From assembly GCA_905215115.1 (NCBI GenBank), contig CAJMOP010000130.1:1-5204 (forward strand): a stretch of 5,204 nucleotides of DNA. The letters run 5' to 3'. Each line of letters opens with the position of its first letter. Position 1 is the stretch's first letter. Below, piece by piece: positions 1 to 4,860 of this stretch. Source of the stretch: an uncultured bacterium (GTDB lineage Bacteria > Actinomycetota > Coriobacteriia > Coriobacteriales > Coriobacteriaceae). The position numbers and the translations under genes are program-made. Below the pieces are notes generated by a model. It was not told the origin of the DNA, ran no database searches, and worked only from the letters and a program-made list of their open reading frames with translations.

Positions 1-1047
1 GGGGCGATGCCCCACACCGGGCCCGCCGTTGGGAATCGCGCGGAAGTCATCGCGCCCGCGGTCCTTTTGCCCGTGCAGGTTAAAGCTGCAGTGGTCGGTC
101 GCAATCGTATCGATCTCGCCGGCCACAAGCGCCTCGCGCAGTGCCGCACGGTCGCCGGCATGGCGCAGCGGCGGGCTCATCACATACTTGGCGCCCGCAA
201 AGCCGTCCTCGCCCTGCTCCAAGTAGCGCGTATCGTCGAGCATCAGATATTGAGGACAGGTCTCGACATAGATGTTCTTCTGCCCGCGCGCTTTGGCAGC
301 GCGAATGGCCTCGAGCCCCAACTTGGTCGAAAGGTGTACCACGTTGACCGGTGCGTCGCCGGCCAGGTGTGCCAGATACAGCAGACGGCTCACGGCCTCG
401 GCCTCGCACACATCCGGACGGCTGAGCGCATGGCCCTCGGGCCCGTGGATACCCTGCTCAAACACGCGCTTCTGCAGCTCATTCACCAGCGTACCGTTCT
501 CGCAATGCACGCACAGTATGCCGCCAATACGCTTGAGTTCCTCCAGCACCTCGAGCGTCTCGGCATCGTCCAGGCGCAGATGATCGTAGGCAAAGTAGGT
601 CTTGAACGACGATACGCCCGCCTCGCGCATGGCCGAGAGGTCGGCGCGGTTGCGCTCGTTCCACTCGGCAAGTGCCATATGAAAGGCGTAGTTGGCCGTG
701 CAGGTTCCGTCGGCGCGGCGATGCCACTCGGCCAAGGCATCGGGCATGGTCACGCCGCGATCGGCCGTCGCGTAGTCCACGATGGTCGTCGTACCGCCGC
801 AGGCAGCCGCACGCGTACCGGTCTCAAAGCTATCGGCCGTCCAATCCATGCCGGTCCAGCACTGCATGTGCGTGTGGCCGTCGATAAAGCCCGGGAACAC
901 CCAGCAGCCCGCAGCATCCTCGACGGTATCGCCCTCGGCCGGCTCAATCGCCGCGGCAATCCGCACGATCTTATCGCCATCCATGGCAAGATCGGCGCGG
1001 CGAAGCCCCTGGGGCGTCACGAGCGCGCCGTTTTTGATGATGATCAT
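1..1047 (-). CDS. hyuA: HyuA/dihydropyrimidinase-type cyclic amidohydrolase (C-terminus beyond window)
   Basis: Metal-dependent amidohydrolase of the D-hydantoinase/dihydropyrimidinase family, expected in the cytoplasm, which hydrolyses cyclic amides to N-carbamoyl (ureido) acids. The 349 visible residues carry the family's metal ligands: HTH in GFIDGHTH (H58, H60), the carboxylated lysine in SSFKTY (K149), H181 in VHCEN, H238 in VHLS and D318 in ATDHC, plus the substrate-side IPNG (about 338-341). ACGGTTTIVD (82-91) and VETCPQYL (261-268) are also typical. The family is usually about 460 residues, so roughly the last quarter is missing because the window ends. The ATG at 1047 is chosen because AAGGAG lies 5 bases upstream and MIIIKNG is a normal N-terminus. 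It follows the mocA-like gene by 12 bases, so the two are probably cotranscribed. Resemblance to E. coli HyuA and the ygeX/ygeY/ygeW neighbours support a purine-breakdown role over general hydantoin use; the exact substrate is unknown. The usual PGxExR motif reads PGVGHR here. Confidence 0.93.
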   Translation of the reverse strand, partial: MIIIKNGALVTPQGLRRADLAMDGDKIVRIAAAIEPAEGDTVEDAAGCWVFPGFIDGHTHMQCWTGMDWTADSFETGTRAAACGGTTTIVDYATADRGVTMPDALAEWHRRADGTCTANYAFHMALAEWNERNRADLSAMREAGVSSFKTYFAYDHLRLDDAETLEVLEELKRIGGILCVHCENGTLVNELQKRVFEQGIHGPEGHALSRPDVCEAEAVSRLLYLAHLAGDAPVNVVHLSTKLGLEAIRAAKARGQKNIYVETCPQYLMLDDTRYLEQGEDGFAGAKYVMSPPLRHAGDRAALREALVAGEIDTIATDHCSFNLHGQKDRGRDDFRAIPNGGPGVGHRP

Positions 1048-1052
1048 AATTG

Positions 1053-1058
1053 CTCCTT
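1053..1058 (-). promoter_or_regulatory. Ribosome binding site of hyuA
   Basis: AAGGAG on the minus strand, 5 bases before the ATG at 1047. It lies wholly inside the 12-base gap after the mocA-like stop codon and fixes the hyuA start. Confidence 0.85.
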
Positions 1059-1059
1059 A

Positions 1060-1671
1060 TTAATTGATGCAGTTGGCCACGCGATCAAAATACGAGCAGG
1101 CGGCGATATGCTCCGTTATGCGTCGCTGTCCCTTGACGGTATCGACGTCCCACAGCTCGTAGGCACGCGCCTCGACCAGCACCACGTCGGTACGGCCCTT
1201 GAGGATCGAACCGCCGCCGTCCTTACCCTCAAGACACATAAGTGCATCGAACAGTTCCGCCGGAAAGAGCACCGGGCTCGAAGGCTCACCGTTGCACGCA
1301 AGACGCACCGGATACTTGCGGCCACGCTCATCAAACGCGCGAACCATGGCCTCAAAAGAATCCGAACTCACGAGCGGCTGGTCGCCCGGCAAAAAGAGGC
1401 AACCCTTCCAGCCGCGGCTCGCCCCCCACGAAAGGCCCGCACGGACGCTTTCGCTGCGCAGCTCGCCATCGTGCAGCACACACGGGCAATGCTTGTCCTC
1501 GCAAATCTGGGCGACCTCGGGCCAACGCGTCGAAACCACGACGTCAAAGCCCCGGGGAACCGAATCGATGGTCCGGGCAATCAGCGGCTTGCCATAGATA
1601 TCGGCAAGCATCTTGTTAGAGCCAAACCGCTTGCCCTCGCCCGAAGCCATAATGACGCAACCAAGTTTCAT
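1060..1671 (-). CDS. mocA: MocA-like molybdenum cofactor nucleotidyltransferase
   Basis: A 203-residue nucleotidyltransferase of the MobA/MocA (YgfJ-like) fold. Such enzymes transfer a nucleotide (CMP for MocA) onto molybdopterin to make the dinucleotide cofactor of xanthine-dehydrogenase-type hydroxylases. Visible features: an N-terminal nucleotide-binding loop ASGEGKRFGSNK (9-20) followed by GKPLI (27-31), the metal-binding GDQP (96-99), SSPVLF (131-136) in the place of MocA's GHPxL segment, and DVDT (175-178) matching the C-terminal DIDTPDD of MocA. The reading frame is open further upstream, but ATG at 1671 is preferred: GGGGAGG sits 7 bases before it and the loop then starts at the usual distance from the N-terminus. 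The gene follows ygeW after a terminator-like stem-loop and precedes hyuA by 12 bases. E. coli also keeps mocA in its yge/xdhD cluster. Cytidylyl rather than guanylyl specificity is inferred from context only, so the symbol is provisional. Confidence 0.82.
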   Translation of the reverse strand: MKLGCVIMASGEGKRFGSNKMLADIYGKPLIARTIDSVPRGFDVVVSTRWPEVAQICEDKHCPCVLHDGELRSESVRAGLSWGASRGWKGCLFLPGDQPLVSSDSFEAMVRAFDERGRKYPVRLACNGEPSSPVLFPAELFDALMCLEGKDGGGSILKGRTDVVLVEARAYELWDVDTVKGQRRITEHIAACSYFDRVANCIN

Positions 1672-1678
1672 GGCGATA

Positions 1679-1685
1679 CCTCCCC
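1679..1685 (-). promoter_or_regulatory. Ribosome binding site of the mocA-like gene
   Basis: GGGGAGG on the minus strand, 7 bases before the ATG at 1671. It decides against the longer open frame that could begin near 1722, which has no comparable site and would add 17 residues ahead of the nucleotide-binding loop. Confidence 0.8.
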
Positions 1686-1759
1686 TGAAACCATCGTACC
1701 CATAACTCGCGTCGCGGGGCATCTACATCGAAAGCGCTTATCCCGCACGCCCACGATGC

Positions 1760-1798
1760 AAAAAGGGGCACCCCGCCGGTTGGCAGAGCGCCCCCTTT
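1760..1798 (-). terminator. Intrinsic terminator downstream of ygeW
   Basis: On the minus strand AAAGGGGGC pairs with GCCCCTTTT (9 base pairs, one G-T), and the stem can extend inward by a few more pairs including wobbles. It ends in a run of five T, part of which lies in the stem. It sits 23 bases after the ygeW stop codon and 88 bases before the mocA-like start, so it probably ends or thins the ygeW transcript. Read on the plus strand the tail is only TTTAC, so minus-strand use is favoured. It is a visual call; folding energy was not computed. Confidence 0.7.
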
Positions 1799-1821
1799 AC
1801 ATGGCTTACCTCAGCCCAGCT

Positions 1822-3024
1822 TTAGGCCTGGAACCAACGGGCGGTGTTGCGCTCGTCGAGGGCCTTAAGGGTAGCGGCGGGATCGGCAACCTTCTGCAGG
1901 AACATCATGGCTGCGATGGCGTACGGCTTGTAGCTGGCCTCCTTGTACATGCCCACACGATGCATGTCAAAGACGTCGGCGTTGACCTCGCCGTGCTCGC
2001 AGGAGACACCGGAGATGTCGGCGGGCAGCGGATGCATAAAGATGGTGTCCTGGCCGTTGGCGGTCTTCTCCATGAGCTCGGTCGTGGAGCACCAATCCTG
2101 ATGCGTAGCGTTCTGAGCGAGCAGCTCCTTCTCGAGCGCAGCGATGCCGGCGTCGTCGCCCTCGGCGTACAGGTTGGTACGCTTCTCCATGGCGGCAAAC
2201 GGAGCCCAGCTCTTGGGGATCACGATGTCGGCGCCCTCGAAGGCCTCAGCCATGGTGTTGACCTGCTTAAAGGTGGTGCCGGACTCGGCGGCATAGCCCT
2301 TGGCACGCTCGACGACCTCGGGCATGAGGTCGTAGCCCTCGGGGTGGGCCAGGGTGACGTCCATGCCAAAGCGGGGCAGCAGGCTGATCAGCGACTGCGG
2401 GCAGGACAGCGGCTTGCCGTAAGAGGGCGAATAGGCCCAGGTGACGGCAACCTTCTTGCCCTTGAGGTTCTCAAGACCGCCAAACTCGTTGATGAGGTAG
2501 AGCATGTCGGCAGAGGACTGCGTGGGGTGATCGGAGTCGGACTGCAGGGAGATGAGCGTGGGACGGTGATCCAGAACGCCGTCCTCGTAGGCCTGCTGGA
2601 CAGACTCGGAGACCTCGGCCATGTAGGCGTCGCCCTTGCCGATGTACATGTCGTCGCGGATGCCGATGACGTCGGCCATGAAGGAGATCATGGTAGCGGT
2701 CTCGCGGACGGTCTCGCCGTGAGCGATCTGGGACTTCTTCTCGTCCAGGTCCTGCAGCTCGAGGCCGAGCAGGTTGGCGGCCTTAGAGAAGGAGAAGCGC
2801 GTACGGGTGGAGTTGTCGCGGAACAGGGAGACGGCCAGGCCCGAGTCGAAGATCTTGGACGAAACGTTGTTCTCACGCAGCTCGCGCAGGGCGTCGGCGA
2901 CGATGTAGAGCGCCTTGAGCTCATCGGTGGTCTTATCCCAGGTGTGCAGGAAGTCGCTGCCGTACATGCCCTTAAAATCGAGGCCGTTCAGCTGCTCGAC
3001 GAGCTCGGTAAACTTGGCGTCCAT
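1822..3024 (-). CDS. ygeW: YgeW-type knotted carbamoyltransferase
   Basis: A 400-residue member of the aspartate/ornithine carbamoyltransferase superfamily, best matched by YgeW, the knotted branch found in yge purine clusters. Carbamoyl-phosphate motifs are in the expected order: STRTR (72-76, in FRDNSTRTRFSF), HPTQ (166-169, in SDSDHPTQSSAD) and HPLPADI (331-337, replacing the HCLP motif of ornithine enzymes). The N-terminal half binds carbamoyl phosphate; the C-terminal half (from about 185) should carry the second substrate and the trefoil-knot loop. The physiological substrate of YgeW was not established to my knowledge. In a fermentative pathway it may run toward carbamoyl phosphate for ATP recovery (inference). 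ATG at 3024 is chosen over the longer open frame: AAAGGA lies 7 bases upstream, MDAKFTELVEQL is a normal start, and the extra 64 residues read like intergenic sequence. Codons are strongly biased (AAG, GAG, GAC, TCC, ATC), as in ygeY and ygeX. Confidence 0.95.
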   Translation of the reverse strand: MDAKFTELVEQLNGLDFKGMYGSDFLHTWDKTTDELKALYIVADALRELRENNVSSKIFDSGLAVSLFRDNSTRTRFSFSKAANLLGLELQDLDEKKSQIAHGETVRETATMISFMADVIGIRDDMYIGKGDAYMAEVSESVQQAYEDGVLDHRPTLISLQSDSDHPTQSSADMLYLINEFGGLENLKGKKVAVTWAYSPSYGKPLSCPQSLISLLPRFGMDVTLAHPEGYDLMPEVVERAKGYAAESGTTFKQVNTMAEAFEGADIVIPKSWAPFAAMEKRTNLYAEGDDAGIAALEKELLAQNATHQDWCSTTELMEKTANGQDTIFMHPLPADISGVSCEHGEVNADVFDMHRVGMYKEASYKPYAIAAMMFLQKVADPAATLKALDERNTARWFQA

Positions 3025-3031
3025 GTAAATA

Positions 3032-3037
3032 TCCTTT
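3032..3037 (-). promoter_or_regulatory. Ribosome binding site of ygeW
   Basis: AAAGGA on the minus strand, within GGAAAGGA, 7 bases before the ATG at 3024. It decides the start against an open frame extending about 190 bases upstream. Confidence 0.8.
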
Positions 3038-3178
3038 CCATAGATGAAACGATCGCAATGAGTAGATGTGCTCCGGCATGCGCGTGTGGCTAGAACATGC
3101 AGAGCGCTATGACGAGGACCCGCTACCGTTGAGGAAGCATGGGAGATAACGACCGCGGGCCCCAAGTCAACAGGGGGT

Positions 3179-3203
3179 GCCGGGGACACAGGCTGTCCCC
3201 GGC
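3179..3203 (-). repeat. Perfect GC-rich hairpin after ygeY
   Basis: Inverted repeat with perfect 10-base arms, GCCGGGGACA at 3179-3188 and TGTCCCCGGC at 3194-3203, around a 5-base loop. It begins 22 bases after the ygeY stop codon. No T run follows on the minus strand (the next bases are ACCCCC), so it is not a standard intrinsic terminator. It may block 3' exonucleases, weaken read-through into ygeW, or be a copy of a dispersed REP-like palindrome. The strand assignment is by context only. Confidence 0.75.
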
Positions 3204-3204
3204 T

Positions 3205-3241
3205 CAACAAGATCAAGGAATGGGACTAGTCGATCTTGTTG
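3205..3241 (-). repeat. Inverted repeat spanning the ygeY stop codon
   Basis: Perfect 10-base arms, CAACAAGATC at 3205-3214 and GATCTTGTTG at 3232-3241, with a 17-base spacer. The arm inside the gene encodes the last residues (NNKI region), and the TAG stop (3226-3228) lies in the spacer. It is separated by one base from the GC-rich hairpin at 3179-3203, so the ygeY transcript would end in two adjacent stem-loops. Confidence 0.7.
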
Positions 3242-4611
3242 TTGGTCAGACCAGCGCGGAACACGGTAGCGTCGCCATCGGCCTGGCTCGGATCGTAGAG
3301 GTTCAAAGCAGCAACATACATGGCGGCAGCGGTGACCAGGTCGTCCTTGTAGGTGACCTCGTTGGGAGCGTGAGCCTGAGACTCGGCACCCGGGCCAAAG
3401 CCCACGCAGGGGATGCCATAGCGGCCCTGGATGGAAACGCAGTTCGTGGAGAAGGTCCACTTGTCGCACAGCGGACGACCGGTGCGCTTGTCCATGCTGG
3501 GCTCGCAGCCGATGCGCTCGTCACCGAACATGGCCTTGTGGGCGTCGACGAGGGCCTTGACGTGCGGAGCGGTCTCCTTGTTGATCCACGTGGGGAAGTA
3601 AGCCTCGGTCTCGTAGACCTCGCCGGTCCAGGACGGACGGTCGTACATGTACATGGAGACCTTCACGTCGTCGCCGTACTTCTTGGCGGCCGGCAGGTTG
3701 CGGATCTCGTCCAGGCAGGACTCCCAGGTCTCGCCGGCGGTCATGCGACGGTCGATGGAGATGGCGCAGGAGTCAGCGACAGCGCAGCGGCTGGGGCTGG
3801 TGTAGAAGATCTGGCTGACGGTGCAGGTGCCGCGGCCCAGGAAGCGGGCGTCCTCGAAGTGCTCGGGGTTGTACTTGGGGTCGAGCATCTTGACGAGGCC
3901 CTTGATGTCGGTCGACTCGTCGCAGCCGTTGTTGTTGAGGGCGCGGACGTCGGCGATGATGTCGGCCATCTTGTAGATGGCGTTGTCGCCGCGGTCGGGA
4001 GCGGAACCGTGGCAGGAGGTGCCGTGAACGTCGACGCGGATCTCCATGCGGCCGCGGTGACCGCGATAGATGCCGCCGTCGGTGGGCTCAGTGGAAATGA
4101 CGAACTCGGGCTTAATGCCGTCCTTGTTGTAGATGTACTGCCAGCACATGCCGTCGCAGTCCTCTTCCTGGACGGTACCGACGACCATGATCTTGTAGCC
4201 CTCGGGGATGAGGCCCATGTCCTTCATCATCTTGGCAGCGTAGGTAGCAGAAGCCATGCCGCCCTCCTGGTCGGAGCCGCCGCGGCCGTAGATGATCTCG
4301 TCGGTCTCGTAGCCCTCATAGGGATCAGCATCCCAGTTCTCGATGTTGCCGATGCCGACGGTGTCGATGTGGGAGTCGATGGCGATAATCTTGTCGCCCT
4401 CGCCCATAAAGCCCATAACGTTGCCCAGGCCGTCGACCTTGACCTCGTCATAGCCAAGGCTCTCCATCTCGGCCTTGATGCAAGCGACAACCTCGCCCTC
4501 CTCGCAGGACTCAGAGGGATGGGAGATCATAGCGCGCAGGAAGCGAGTCATATCAGCACGATGGGACTCCGCAGCAGCCTTAATGGCATCAAAATCGAGT
4601 TCTTTAGTCAT
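3226..4611 (-). CDS. ygeY: YgeY-family M20 metallohydrolase
   Basis: A 461-residue cytoplasmic M20-family hydrolase (dinuclear, usually zinc) of the YgeY type, a family known from genomes with selenium-linked molybdenum hydroxylases; its substrate is probably an amide or carbamoyl intermediate of purine breakdown. Catalytic residues visible: H81 and D83 in DSHID, D114 in GGSDQEGG, E149/E150 in VQEED (general base and ligand), E175 in STEPT and H414 in QAHAPNEV. The dimerisation domain runs from about 183 (GHRGRMEIRVDVHG) to 300, including TSPSRCAVADSC. It is longer than E. coli YgeY as I recall it (about 400 residues), with extra sequence near 230-260 and 363-383 and a C-terminal tail from about 440. 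ATG at 4611 is chosen because AAAGG lies 9 bases upstream; the in-frame TTG at 4620 would directly abut that site. It lies 239 bases after ygeX and 201 before ygeW. Codons are strongly biased, suggesting high expression. Confidence 0.95.
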   Translation of the reverse strand: MTKELDFDAIKAAAESHRADMTRFLRAMISHPSESCEEGEVVACIKAEMESLGYDEVKVDGLGNVMGFMGEGDKIIAIDSHIDTVGIGNIENWDADPYEGYETDEIIYGRGGSDQEGGMASATYAAKMMKDMGLIPEGYKIMVVGTVQEEDCDGMCWQYIYNKDGIKPEFVISTEPTDGGIYRGHRGRMEIRVDVHGTSCHGSAPDRGDNAIYKMADIIADVRALNNNGCDESTDIKGLVKMLDPKYNPEHFEDARFLGRGTCTVSQIFYTSPSRCAVADSCAISIDRRMTAGETWESCLDEIRNLPAAKKYGDDVKVSMYMYDRPSWTGEVYETEAYFPTWINKETAPHVKALVDAHKAMFGDERIGCEPSMDKRTGRPLCDKWTFSTNCVSIQGRYGIPCVGFGPGAESQAHAPNEVTYKDDLVTAAAMYVAALNLYDPSQADGDATVFRAGLTNNKID

Positions 4612-4620
4612 AACAGTCAA

Positions 4621-4625
4621 CCTTT
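4621..4625 (-). promoter_or_regulatory. Ribosome binding site of ygeY
   Basis: AAAGG on the minus strand with 9 bases to the ATG at 4611. An alternative TTG start at 4620 would leave no gap at all, so the ATG is preferred. Confidence 0.7.
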
Positions 4626-4636
4626 CTACAAGGGTT

Positions 4637-4676
4637 TACCTACAGGTAGATATTTCAGATAGATCACTTGTGCCAA
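4637..4676 (-). promoter_or_regulatory. Possible promoter with overlapping dyad upstream of ygeY
   Basis: On the minus strand TTGGCA (4676-4671) resembles a -35 box, and 17-18 bases later ATATCT/TATCTA is a weak -10 match. The dyad TACCT-gt-AGGTA (4637-4648) overlaps its downstream edge, where an operator could act. A start near 4640 would leave a leader of about 30 bases containing the ygeY ribosome site. The -10 match is poor, so this is a low-confidence suggestion that ygeY may have its own promoter. Confidence 0.25.
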
Positions 4677-4715
4677 GCAGCGTGAGGTTGAGCACCCCAC
4701 AAGCAAGTAAACGTA

Positions 4716-4834
4716 GGGTGGCGGAGCATATGTTTGCTCCGTCGCGAGTTCCGCACGCAAAGGAAAGCACTTAATGTGCTTTCCGTCTTGCGCAGGACTG
4801 TTCGAGCAGGGAGCAAACATATGCTCCGCCACCC
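4716..4834. repeat. 119-base nested inverted repeat between ygeX and ygeY
   Basis: Perfect 25-base inverted arms at 4716-4740 (starting GGGTGGCGGAGC) and 4810-4834 (ending GCTCCGCCACCC) enclose 69 bases. The interior holds a second perfect hairpin, and weaker complementarity lies between (CGCAA at 4756-4760 with TTGCG at 4788-4792), so the whole unit could fold as one long, interrupted stem. No open frame of note lies in it, and I see no clear target-site duplication at its edges. It could be a MITE-like element, an RNA processing or attenuation structure in a ygeX-ygeY message, or a recombination site. The repeat itself is certain; its role is unknown. Confidence 0.9.
4762..4784 (-). repeat. 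Inner hairpin, possible weak terminator after ygeX
   Basis: Perfect 9-base arms, GGAAAGCAC (4762-4770) and GTGCTTTCC (4776-4784), with a 5-base A/T loop, at the centre of the larger inverted repeat. On the minus strand the second arm is followed by TTTGCG, a short T run that could give partial termination of the ygeX transcript. On the plus strand no T run follows directly. Confidence 0.6.
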
Positions 4835-4837
4835 GGA

Positions 4838-4860
4838 CAGGTCAGACCTGCTAGCAGGTC
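4838..4860. repeat. Overlapping palindromes at the ygeX stop codon
   Basis: Three alternating copies of CAGGTC/GACCTG (4838-4843, 4845-4850, 4855-4860) make two overlapping palindromes: CAGGTC-a-GACCTG (4838-4850) and the perfect 16-base GACCTGCTAGCAGGTC (4845-4860). The ygeX TAG stop (4851-4853) is at the centre of the second. Only one of the two hairpins can form in RNA at a time. It could equally be a protein-binding site; nothing in the sequence decides this. Confidence 0.7.

Noticed and set aside
1732..1739. AAGCGCTT palindrome upstream of the mocA-like gene as an operator
   Set aside because: An 8-base palindrome alone is expected by chance and no matching site is seen elsewhere in the window.
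7..3093. A 1028-codon open frame on the plus strand
   Set aside because: It runs antisense through hyuA, the mocA-like gene and ygeW and across both gaps. Its translation has no recognisable domain and is low-complexity (Gly, Val, Leu, Ala rich), as expected opposite GC-rich codon-biased genes that avoid TTA, CTA and TCA in that frame.
3025..3178. Promoter for ygeW (TTGACT near 3170 on the minus strand)
   Set aside because: The -35-like hexamer is good, but the only -10 candidates (TTATCT at 15 bases, TATCTC at 16 bases) match poorly in spacing or sequence, and the rest of the gap shows only short chance dyads such as GCATG/CATGC at 3076-3100.
3139..4662. A 507-codon open frame on the plus strand
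   Set aside because: It lies antisense to ygeY, with a repetitive Val/Gly/Asp/Ala composition mirroring biased codons. No ribosome site or family motif supports it, while ygeY on the other strand has all M20 catalytic residues.
4671..4676. Sigma-54 site from TGGCAC upstream of ygeY
   Set aside because: TGGCAC is present, but no TTGCA/T-type -12 element follows at the required spacing.
4716..4834. Invertible promoter (phase-variable inverton) reading of the 25-base inverted repeat
   Set aside because: The 69-base interior is nearly symmetrical around a central hairpin and shows no promoter, so inversion would change little, and no recombinase is in the window. It was not excluded experimentally.
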